From Bacteroidota bacterium (GTDB lineage Bacteria > Bacteroidota > Bacteroidia > Chitinophagales > Chitinophagaceae): a stretch of 5,372 nucleotides of DNA. The DNA lies in contig JAEZJD010000109.1 of the NCBI GenBank assembly GCA_023436425.1, positions 1 to 5,372 on the forward strand. The letters run 5' to 3'. The translations under genes were made by a program, and so were the position numbers. The notes below the pieces were generated by a model that did not search any database, was not told where the DNA came from, and saw nothing but the letters and a program-made list of their open reading frames with translations. Each line of letters starts with the position of its first letter. Within the stretch, counting starts at the first letter, position 1. Shown piece after piece: positions 1 to 5,372 of this stretch.

Positions 1-770
1 TCTTCGGGGCTCTTACCGTTGATCGTTTCTACCTTCAGTAGCGCAAAATACTTTTCGCCCTCTTTCGGCGGTCTTACGGCACCTGTAACCGTATCTCCTG
101 TTTTTAAACCGAATAACTTTATTTGCGAAGGAGAAACGTAAATATCATCGGGAGAAGAAAGATAGTTGTAGTCAGATGAGCGAAGGAATCCATAACCATC
201 AGGCATCATCTCCAAAACACCTTCGGCGAGAATAACTCCGTCAAATTCAATATTAAATACCTGCTCTCTCCGCTGCGGAAAGAACTTTGCTATTTGGGAG
301 CCTTTTTCGGGAATTTCTATCTCGGGAGTTTCAGGTTCCTGAACATCGGAAGAAGCATTGCCATTCTCCTGAGCAGGTGGTGTTTCTACAGCAGGTTCGT
401 TTTGCAGTTCCGCCGCAGCTTCCGGTTCCTCCTGCTTTTCGTCATTTTTTTTCTTTACGCGTTTGGCTTTGTCGTCCTTTTTAATCGATGGCTTTTTTGC
501 AGTTTTTTTCACTTCTTCTTCCGCAGGTGCTGTGTCTTCTACAACAGCTTCTTCGGTAGTGTGTGCTGTTGATGCTTTTACAATTCTCTTGCGTTTAGGT
601 TTCTCTGTGGTTGCAGACTTTTGCTGGCTGCTCATTACTGCCTGTCTATCGAGTATTTTGTAAATCAACTCCTGTTTATCTAACTTTTTTGCATTATCAA
701 TCTTTAGTTCTTCTGCCACATCCAGTAATTCCGGAACAAGCATGTCGTTCAACTGCAAAATGTCGTACAT
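1..770 (-). CDS. rho: Transcription termination factor Rho, N-terminal part (cut by window edge)
   Basis: Rho is a hexameric RNA-dependent ATPase/helicase that ends transcription at Rho-dependent sites. The 256 complete codons seen start at the ATG at 770-768 (MYDILQLNDM) and run off the left edge. Residues 1-44 form the helical Rho N domain (ELLDVAEELKI, KQELIYKIL). Residues about 47-165 are a low-complexity insertion rich in Glu, Lys, Ala and Pro, with basic blocks (KPKRKR at 58-62; 89-109) alternating with acidic ones. From about 170 comes the cold-shock-like RNA-binding domain, very close to E. coli Rho: DGYGFLR at 191-197, DDIYVSPSQI at 208-217, TGDTVTG and RPPKEGEKYFALLKV. The Walker motifs and the ATPase core lie outside the window. 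No Shine-Dalgarno is visible; the leader before the start is A/T-rich, as usual for Bacteroidota. It is transcribed divergently from asnS. Identity is secure from the RNA-binding domain; the start fits the family N-terminus. Confidence 0.96.
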   Translation of the reverse strand, partial: MYDILQLNDMLVPELLDVAEELKIDNAKKLDKQELIYKILDRQAVMSSQQKSATTEKPKRKRIVKASTAHTTEEAVVEDTAPAEEEVKKTAKKPSIKKDDKAKRVKKKNDEKQEEPEAAAELQNEPAVETPPAQENGNASSDVQEPETPEIEIPEKGSQIAKFFPQRREQVFNIEFDGVILAEGVLEMMPDGYGFLRSSDYNYLSSPDDIYVSPSQIKLFGLKTGDTVTGAVRPPKEGEKYFALLKVETINGKSPE

Positions 771-789
771 AAAGAAAACTTTTATAAAC

Positions 790-818
790 TAATCAAAGCC
801 GGTCGCTACGTTTGATTA
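790..818. repeat. Perfect 8-bp inverted repeat in the rho leader
   Basis: TAATCAAA (790-797) and TTTGATTA (811-818) are exact reverse complements around a 13-base spacer. On the rho mRNA this would be an A/U-rich stem ending about 19 bases before the start codon. As DNA it could be a dimeric regulator site. No U-run follows, so it is not a normal intrinsic terminator. Function is unknown; an autoregulatory leader element for rho is possible but is inference. Confidence 0.5.
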
Positions 819-935
819 TTGTTTGAATGGAATCTGAAAAAAACCTGTTGTGAGTAAATTAGGTATGAGCTCTCAACTATTTCTGCTGCAAGTATACGGT
901 GAAATAGGAAATAAAAAAATTTTCTTCACTGTGTG

Positions 936-943
936 CAAAGTTA
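936..943 (-). promoter_or_regulatory. Candidate -7 element for rho (TAACTTTG)
   Basis: Read on the minus strand, positions 943-936 give TAACTTTG, an exact match to the Bacteroidota -7 consensus TAnnTTTG. The nearest upstream TTTG (972-969) is 25 bases away, longer than the usual spacing of about 17-23, so the -33 part is not convincing. If used, it would give rho a leader of roughly 155-165 bases containing the inverted repeat at 790-818. Confidence 0.4.
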
Positions 944-995
944 AAAACGACAGCTGCGACACTAGTTGCAAACCTAATTCGATGGAACGAACGGT

Positions 996-1003
996 TATCT
1001 TTG
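996..1003 (+). promoter_or_regulatory. Candidate -7 element for asnS (TATCTTTG)
   Basis: TATCTTTG matches the Bacteroidota consensus TAnnTTTG and lies 20 bases before the asnS ATG, implying a very short leader of about 10-15 bases. The nearest TTG upstream (966-968) is 27 bases away, so no good -33 element is seen. A second match, TACGTTTG at 807-814, also has no -33 partner and would give a leader of about 200 bases. Confidence 0.45.
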
Positions 1004-1023
1004 CCGCCGATCAATTTAGATGA

Positions 1024-2460
1024 ATGTTTAACTCACGAACAAAAATTAAAGAAGCTCTCAGCTTTGACCCGGCCGGGCAAAATATTACCGTAATGGGTTG
1101 GGTCCGCACATTTCGAAACAACCAATTCGTAGCACTGAACGACGGGTCTACAAACAGCAATTTGCAGGTGGTGCTCGAATTGGGAAAGTTTCCGGATGAA
1201 CTGCTGAAGCGAATTACAACAAGTGCATCATTGAAGGTGATCGGAACGTTGGTGCCGTCTTTAGGTAAGGGGCAGAAAGTAGAGCTGAAGGCAGATGAAC
1301 TGCACATACTCGGCGACAGTGATCCTGAAAAATATCCGTTACAGCCGAAAAAGCACAGCCTGGAATTTCTTCGGGAAATTGCGCATCTTCGATTCAGAAC
1401 CAGCACTTTCGGCGCGGTGTTTCGCATTCGTCATTCGCTGGCGTTCGCCATTCACAAGTTTTTTAATGACAAAGGGTTTTTCTACCTGAACACGCCAATT
1501 ATTACGGCGAGCGATGCAGAAGGTGCAGGCGAAATGTTTCGGGTGACAACCCTTCCGTTCGACAATCCTCCACGAAATGAAAACGGCTCGATAAATTTTT
1601 TTGAAGACTTCTTTGGAAGGGCTACTAACTTAACTGTCAGCGGACAATTAGAAGGTGAATTAGGTGCAACTGCTTTGGGAGATATTTACACTTTTGGTCC
1701 AACTTTCCGTGCGGAGAACTCTAACACAGCGCGGCATCTCGCCGAGTTTTGGATGATAGAACCGGAGATGGCTTTTTATGACCTCGAAGACAATGCAAAT
1801 CTTGCAGAAGAATTCATTCAATATATTATACGCTACGCAGTTAATGCAAATGCGGAGGATCTGCAGTTTTTGCGGCAGCGTTTATTGGAAGAAGAAAAGC
1901 AAAAGCCTCAAAATGAAAGAAGTGAGTTCGATTTGATGCAAAAGTTGCAGTTTGTTATAGAAAATAAATTTGAACGAATCACGTACACGGAAGCGATTGA
2001 TGTTCTGCTGCAATCAAATCACTACAAAAAGAAAAAATTTCAGTATGAGGTAAGGTGGGGAATAGATCTGCAAAGCGAACACGAAAGGTATTTGGTAGAA
2101 AAACATTACAAAAAGCCGGTGATTGTTACTGACTATCCCAAAGAGATAAAAGCTTTTTACATGCGGCAAAATGACGATGGAAAAACAGTCGCTGCAATGG
2201 ACATTCTGGCACCCGGTATTGGCGAAATAGTTGGCGGCTCGCAACGCGAAGAACGATTGGATAAACTACAACAAAGAATGAAGGAAATCAACGTTCCTGC
2301 CGAAGAACTTTGGTGGTATCTCGATACACGAAGATTTGGCACAGTGCCTCACGCAGGGTTCGGATTGGGCTTTGAAAGGCTCGTCCAATTCGTTACGGGC
2401 ATGGGCAACATCCGCGATGTTATTCCGTTTCCGCGAACTCCAAAAAATGCAGAGTTCTAA
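1024..2460 (+). CDS. asnS: Asparaginyl-tRNA synthetase (class II)
   Basis: This enzyme charges tRNA-Asn with asparagine, using ATP, in the cytoplasm. The protein has 478 residues; E. coli AsnRS has 466. Residues about 19-97 form the N-terminal OB-fold anticodon-binding domain (ITVMGWVRTFRNNQFVALND). The class II catalytic core follows: motif 1 about 146-172 (NTPIITASDAEGAGEMF), then the stretch DFFGRATNLTVSGQLEGEL typical of AsnRS, motif 2 at about 222-250 (FGPTFRAENSNTARHLAEFW, with the ATP-binding FRAE) and motif 3 at about 443-459 (GFGLGFERLVQFVTG). The C-terminus IRDVIPFPRTPKNAEF is close to that of E. coli AsnRS and supports AsnRS rather than AspRS. The ATG at 1024 gives the expected N-terminus; no Shine-Dalgarno is seen. 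It stands alone, divergent from rho, and converges on the stress-protein gene with one base between stop codons. No key motif is missing. Confidence 0.98.
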   Translation: MFNSRTKIKEALSFDPAGQNITVMGWVRTFRNNQFVALNDGSTNSNLQVVLELGKFPDELLKRITTSASLKVIGTLVPSLGKGQKVELKADELHILGDSDPEKYPLQPKKHSLEFLREIAHLRFRTSTFGAVFRIRHSLAFAIHKFFNDKGFFYLNTPIITASDAEGAGEMFRVTTLPFDNPPRNENGSINFFEDFFGRATNLTVSGQLEGELGATALGDIYTFGPTFRAENSNTARHLAEFWMIEPEMAFYDLEDNANLAEEFIQYIIRYAVNANAEDLQFLRQRLLEEEKQKPQNERSEFDLMQKLQFVIENKFERITYTEAIDVLLQSNHYKKKKFQYEVRWGIDLQSEHERYLVEKHYKKPVIVTDYPKEIKAFYMRQNDDGKTVAAMDILAPGIGEIVGGSQREERLDKLQQRMKEINVPAEELWWYLDTRRFGTVPHAGFGLGFERLVQFVTGMGNIRDVIPFPRTPKNAEF

Positions 2461-2461
2461 A

Positions 2462-3268
2462 TCAACTTTGAATACAAGCCACCGGAACAGGCATGTTCTG
2501 TATCAACCCTTCGGTGTGCAGCTTGAAAAACAATCTTTCGTACAAGCTGTGTTTGTGAGGCAATGTGAGCAGCAGGTCAATACTATTTTGCATCACATAT
2601 TGCTGCAACCCTTCGGTAACGTCTTCATTCGATACAGAATGAAAAACGGGATTTATCGCATCCAGAGAGTTTAGCAGCGGTTGTTCGGAACCTTCTAAAT
2701 CATCCTTTTCAGTATTGATGTGTACTATGTGCAGCTTTGCGTTGAGAAGCTTAACGAAGCCGATAATCTTTTCCGAAGGAACTTCCTCGGTATTCTGCAG
2801 GTCCGTGGCAAACACGATATTTCTCGGCACTTCAAGGCGTGCATCAGCCGGCACAGAAATAACGGGAAAGGGACAGCGCCTGACCAGCGCCAGGAGAGTA
2901 TTTCCAAAAAGTAATTTCTCAATTCCGCTGTAGCCTTTTGTACCAATTACCACTGCAACAGGATTTTTCTGCAGGCATACGTCATTTACTTCGTCCACCA
3001 CATCTCCCAACCTGCTTTCTATTTCAATTTCGATGTCTGGAAAAGATTCGGCTACGGTGTCCTTTGTTTGCCGCAGACTTTTGTCTGCGCCTTTTTTTAG
3101 CTCCTCGCTTGAAACCATCATTACGGGCATGTCTGCCATGGAAACCGGTATTTGATAAGTGTTCACAATAAACAGGGAGCTCTTCGTTTCCCGGGCTATT
3201 CTGGCAGCATACATTGTTGCCTGTGCTGACGCAGCCGAAAAATCAGTAGCCACAACAATATTATTCAT
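2462..3268 (-). CDS. Tandem-domain universal stress protein (UspA family)
   Basis: A cytoplasmic Usp of two fused UspA domains, 268 residues from the ATG at 3268-3266 (MNNIVVATDFSAAS). An upstream in-frame TTG at 3283 would add five residues, but the family N-terminus begins with the beta strand at NIVVATDFS and the TTG overlaps a -7-like AATCTTTG, so ATG is preferred. Domain 1 (about 1-142) ends with the nucleotide-binding pattern G-2x-G-9x-G: GTKGYSGIEKLLFGNT, then PFPVISVP, so it probably binds ATP. Domain 2 (about 148-268) starts NIVFATDL but lacks the glycine motif, carrying LPHKHSLYERLFFKLHTEGL instead, a degenerate form common in Bacteroidota double Usps. Its nucleotide binding is probably lost, and it may serve in dimerisation or sensing. 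The stress or partner it responds to cannot be read from the sequence. It is divergent from the PadR gene and may share its control region. Confidence 0.93.
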   Translation of the reverse strand: MNNIVVATDFSAASAQATMYAARIARETKSSLFIVNTYQIPVSMADMPVMMVSSEELKKGADKSLRQTKDTVAESFPDIEIEIESRLGDVVDEVNDVCLQKNPVAVVIGTKGYSGIEKLLFGNTLLALVRRCPFPVISVPADARLEVPRNIVFATDLQNTEEVPSEKIIGFVKLLNAKLHIVHINTEKDDLEGSEQPLLNSLDAINPVFHSVSNEDVTEGLQQYVMQNSIDLLLTLPHKHSLYERLFFKLHTEGLIQNMPVPVACIQS

Positions 3269-3331
3269 GGGTAAAAAATACAAAGATTGGCTGATATGGA
3301 AGTGACTACGATACTAAGAGGAGTTTTTCAG

Positions 3332-3377
3332 TGATGAACTTGCAGCCGTTCATCAAATCATTTAACCGTTGATCAAA
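3332..3377. repeat. Cluster of three GTTSATCA half-sites, including a perfect 8-bp inverted repeat
   Basis: TGATGAAC (3332-3339) and GTTCATCA (3348-3355) are exact reverse complements around an 8-base spacer. A third copy, GTTGATCA (3368-3375), sits in a second, direct repeat: CCGTTCATCAAA (3346-3357) and CCGTTGATCAAA (3366-3377) differ at one base and are 20 bases apart, about two helical turns. No gene ends here, so a terminator is unlikely. It lies 64-110 bases upstream of the Usp ATG and suggests an operator array for Usp, or for both divergent genes. Confidence 0.5.
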
Positions 3378-3468
3378 ACGCCCAAACTTTTTAAAATTTG
3401 TCAGCCCTTGACTATTAGACAGTTATGATTCATCCGACAATTCCCTTTACATAAAACCTTAACTGGTA

Positions 3469-3493
3469 TGGTACTTTGTGTTGCATAGTACCA
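3469..3493. promoter_or_regulatory. Probable PadR operator (25-bp dyad)
   Basis: TGGTACT (3469-3475) and AGTACCA (3487-3493) are exact reverse complements. After one mismatch the symmetry continues inward with TG (3477-3478) and CA (3484-3485), so nine of ten positions in each arm pair around a 5-base centre. The centre holds the TTG -33 element of the downstream promoter, which is where a repressor would block RNA polymerase. PadR proteins are dimers that commonly bind such dyads in their own promoters; binding here is inference. Confidence 0.65.
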
Positions 3494-3511
3494 AATAAAC
3501 CTTTAGTTTTG
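3481..3511 (+). promoter_or_regulatory. Bacteroidota-type promoter for the padR-pspC operon
   Basis: A TTG at 3481-3483 and TAGTTTTG at 3504-3511 match the -33 and -7 elements of the Bacteroidota housekeeping sigma factor (TTG and TAnnTTTG). The spacer is 20 bases, inside the usual range. Transcription would start near 3516-3520, leaving a leader of about 16-20 bases before the ATG at 3536. This is the best-formed promoter in the window. Confidence 0.7.
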
Positions 3512-3535
3512 TATCGTTAAAGTAAATGAGAAGCT

Positions 3536-3874
3536 ATGAACATTGAAAATACTCAAAGCCAAATGCGGAAAGGAATATTCGAATTCTGTATTCTTTCCAT
3601 CATCCGCCGCGGCGAAGCTTATCCGAGCGATATAGTGGAGGAAATGAAAGCTGCAAACCTTCAAATATTGGAAGGTACACTTTACCCACTGCTGACCCGG
3701 TTGAAAAATGCCGGAATGCTGACCTATAGATGGGTGGAAAGCAGCTCCGGCCCGCCCCGCAAATATTTTTCATTGACGGAAAAGGGCGGCGCCTTCTACC
3801 AGGAACTGGAGCAAACGTGGCAGGAGCTATCGAATGGTGTAAACGTATTAACAAGCAAAAAAGAAAATCTTTAA
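3536..3874 (+). CDS. PadR-family winged-helix transcriptional regulator
   Basis: A 112-residue, single-domain cytoplasmic DNA-binding protein, the normal size for short (PadR-s2-like) members. The first helix is at about 10-25 (MRKGIFEFCILSIIRRGEAY) and helix 2 at about 29-39 (YPSDIVEEMKAA). The recognition helix and wing follow with the PadR signature EGTLYPLLTRLKNAGMLTYRW (about 45-65), then SSSGPPRKYFSLTEKG (about 68-83). The C-terminal helix about 84-107 would form the dimer interface. The ATG at 3536 is chosen because it sits just behind a good promoter; Met10 is a less likely alternative. Its promoter is overlapped by a 25-bp dyad, so autorepression is likely. A PspC-domain membrane protein follows after 54 bases with no visible promoter or terminator between, so the two are probably co-transcribed. 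The inducing signal is unknown. Confidence 0.94.
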   Translation: MNIENTQSQMRKGIFEFCILSIIRRGEAYPSDIVEEMKAANLQILEGTLYPLLTRLKNAGMLTYRWVESSSGPPRKYFSLTEKGGAFYQELEQTWQELSNGVNVLTSKKENL

Positions 3875-3928
3875 AATACAGGCAAGGCCTTCAACCAAAC
3901 CAATTATAAAACTTCAACCAGATATAAA

Positions 3929-5372
3929 ATGAAAAAGATCATCAATATAAACTTATCAGGCAGGGTAATCCCGATAGAAGATTCTGCTTACGAAAGTTTG
4001 CAGCGATACATCGAAAGCCTTCGCAGGTTTTTTGTGAATGAAGAAGGTCGCGATGAGATCATTAATGATATAGAAAGCCGCATTGCGGAATTAATGAACG
4101 ACAAGATAAAGAAAGGTGCTGCTGCCGTTACCGATGCTGACGTGGATGAGATAATTACATCGATGGGCAAGATCGAAGACTTCGAGCAAACGGAAGGTAC
4201 AGAAGCATCAGCGGAAGGCAGTGCTAAGGGCAGTCAATATCAAAGTGCGTTTGCAGAGCAACCGCAGGGAAAACGCAGAGGAAGATTATACAGAGATTCT
4301 TCTGATAAAATTCTTGGTGGTGTGTGCTCCGGCATTGCGAACTACCTCGAAATTGATCCCGCAATCGTACGGCTTTTGTTTGCTCTTTTAATCTTCGGTG
4401 GCGGCAGTGGTATTTTACTTTATATCATTCTATGGATCATTCTCCCTGCAAGGCCTTTGTTTCTCGAGGGAACTACAAGAACGCCGGGAAAACGATTGTT
4501 TAGAAATCCTGATGACAGGATACTGGGCGGTGTTGCAGGCGGACTTGCATCGTACTTCAATAAAGAAGCATGGATGTTTAGGTTGATATTTGCCGCGCCT
4601 CTCATCCTCAATATTTTCTTCAGCATCTTAAACGGAATCTTCTTTGCTTTTCACAGAGACATATTTCCAAACTTTTTCATAGGCTCATTTACCGGCACAT
4701 TTATCATTACTTATATCATTCTGTGGATCATTTTGCCGGAGGCAAAAACTCCTTACGATAAAATGGAAATGCGCGGCGAGAAAGTAGATGTAAACACCAT
4801 AAAGCAAAACGTGCAAGAGGGAATGAATGAGTTTAAAACCCGGATGCAGGCGTGGGGGGAGGAAGTAAAAACTTCAGCCCAAAACCTCGGGGAAAAAGCT
4901 AAAGTTTTTGCAGACACCAGAGGTAAACAGTTTGCTACAGAAGTAGGTCAGAGCAGCAGGCGGGCAGGGAGTCGGGTTGGACATGTGCTTGGCACTTTAA
5001 TAAAAGCATTTTTCCTGTTCATAGCTGGAAGTATTGCCTTTGCGTTGTTCGTTGCGCTTGTCGTTTTAATTTTTGGCGGTGGCTTAGCTGTGGGTTCAGC
5101 AAAGCAACATCTTCTTAATTTTTTTCTTAACGGTTTTTGGCAACATGCATTCTTCTGGGGCACAGTTGTATTCTTTTTTGCTGTTCCATTGATAGCATTT
5201 ATTACATGGCTCGTTCGCCGCATAATGAAAATTCGCAGCCGCCGCCATTACCTGGGTTATGTATTCGGCGGACTTTGGCTGGTGGGATTCATTTGTTTGT
5301 TGTCGCTTGTTTTCAGCCTGGTGAGAGATACCGCAAAATCTGATAGAGTGCAGGAGCCAATTGCTGTTGCGC
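3929..5372 (+). CDS. Double PspC-domain membrane protein with N-terminal helical domain (3' end outside window)
   Basis: An open frame of 481 codons from the ATG at 3929, with no stop before the window edge. Residues 1-88 form a soluble helical domain (MKKIININLSGRVIPIEDSA; EIINDIESRIAELMNDKI; VTDADVDEIITSMGKIEDFE) whose layout recalls HAAS/DUF1700-like domains. A polar linker, about 89-117, follows. PspC domain 1 is about 119-173 (DKILGGVCSGIANYLEIDPAIVRLLF, then YIILWIILP). PspC domain 2 is about 189-271 (DRILGGVAGGLASYFNKEAWMFRLIF, ending YIILWIILPEA), with about 27 extra residues between its hydrophobic segments. Residues 284-352 look like a long amphipathic helix (VQEGMNEFKTRMQAWGEEVK). 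Further membrane segments lie at about 355-385, 403-430 and 442-465. PspC domains belong to phage-shock envelope-stress systems and usually act at the inner membrane. It follows padR by 54 bases, so it is probably the target of that repressor. The C-terminal part is unseen; a periplasmic beta domain is possible. The exact function is not known. Confidence 0.92.
   Translation, partial: MKKIININLSGRVIPIEDSAYESLQRYIESLRRFFVNEEGRDEIINDIESRIAELMNDKIKKGAAAVTDADVDEIITSMGKIEDFEQTEGTEASAEGSAKGSQYQSAFAEQPQGKRRGRLYRDSSDKILGGVCSGIANYLEIDPAIVRLLFALLIFGGGSGILLYIILWIILPARPLFLEGTTRTPGKRLFRNPDDRILGGVAGGLASYFNKEAWMFRLIFAAPLILNIFFSILNGIFFAFHRDIFPNFFIGSFTGTFIITYIILWIILPEAKTPYDKMEMRGEKVDVNTIKQNVQEGMNEFKTRMQAWGEEVKTSAQNLGEKAKVFADTRGKQFATEVGQSSRRAGSRVGHVLGTLIKAFFLFIAGSIAFALFVALVVLIFGGGLAVGSAKQHLLNFFLNGFWQHAFFWGTVVFFFAVPLIAFITWLVRRIMKIRSRRHYLGYVFGGLWLVGFICLLSLVFSLVRDTAKSDRVQEPIAVA

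Noticed and set aside
287..663. Overlapping plus-strand open frames of 65-92 codons
   Set aside because: They are antisense shadows of the low-complexity Lys/Glu-rich part of rho; the Phe/Ser/Val-rich translations reflect that bias.
1011..1427. 138-codon open frame on the minus strand across the start of asnS
   Set aside because: It lies fully antisense to well-conserved asnS codons, is rich in Ser, Cys and Phe with no recognisable domain, and has no promoter of its own.
2480..2516. Possible hairpin after asnS: CACCG/CGGTG outside GAAC/GTTC
   Set aside because: It lies in usp coding sequence, has a 13-base one-sided bulge and no following U-run, so it does not meet the form of an intrinsic terminator.
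3269..3283. TTG start at 3283 for the universal stress protein
   Set aside because: The family N-terminus begins at the MNNIVVATDFS segment, and the TTG falls within a -7-like sequence (AATCTTTG on the minus strand), so it may not even be transcribed.
3408..3429. TTGACT and TATGAT resembling a sigma-70 promoter
   Set aside because: The spacer is only about 10 bases, too short for sigma-70, and the organism appears to use the Bacteroidota type.
4948..5223. 91-codon minus-strand open frame inside the PspC-protein gene
   Set aside because: It is antisense to a continuous coding frame with clear membrane segments and shows no domain or start signal.

Overview
The window looks like chromosomal DNA from a member of the Bacteroidota, probably near Chitinophagaceae or other Sphingobacteriia-like lineages; the rank below phylum is inference. 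Three things point there. Start codons lack clear Shine-Dalgarno sequences and sit in A/T-rich leaders. Three intergenic stretches carry the Bacteroidota sigma-ABfr type -7 element TAnnTTTG. The Rho protein has a long charged insertion of the kind found in this phylum. No mobile element, CRISPR array, tRNA or rRNA is visible.

Layout: (1) 1-770, minus strand, the 5' part of rho, cut by the window edge. (2) 771-1023, a divergent promoter region between rho and asnS, with -7-like elements on both strands and a perfect 8-bp inverted repeat close to the rho start. (3) 1024-2460, plus strand, complete asparaginyl-tRNA synthetase. (4) 2462-3268, minus strand, a tandem universal stress protein whose stop codon is one base from the asnS stop. 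(5) 3269-3535, a divergent regulatory region with a three-part GTTSATCA repeat cluster and a well-formed padR promoter covered by a 25-bp dyad. (6) 3536-3874, plus strand, a PadR-family repressor. (7) 3929 to the window end, plus strand, a large membrane protein with an N-terminal helical domain, two PspC domains, an amphipathic helical stretch and further membrane segments, still open at the edge.

The left half is housekeeping: transcription termination and translation. The right half looks like an envelope or general stress locus. PadR is inferred to repress its own promoter and that of the PspC-type protein 54 bases downstream. The divergent Usp may share the intergenic control region. The most interesting part is the PadR / helical-domain / double-PspC operon with its promoter-spanning operator. 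This resembles the logic of PadR-HAAS (DUF1700) envelope-sensing systems but has PspC domains as the membrane module.
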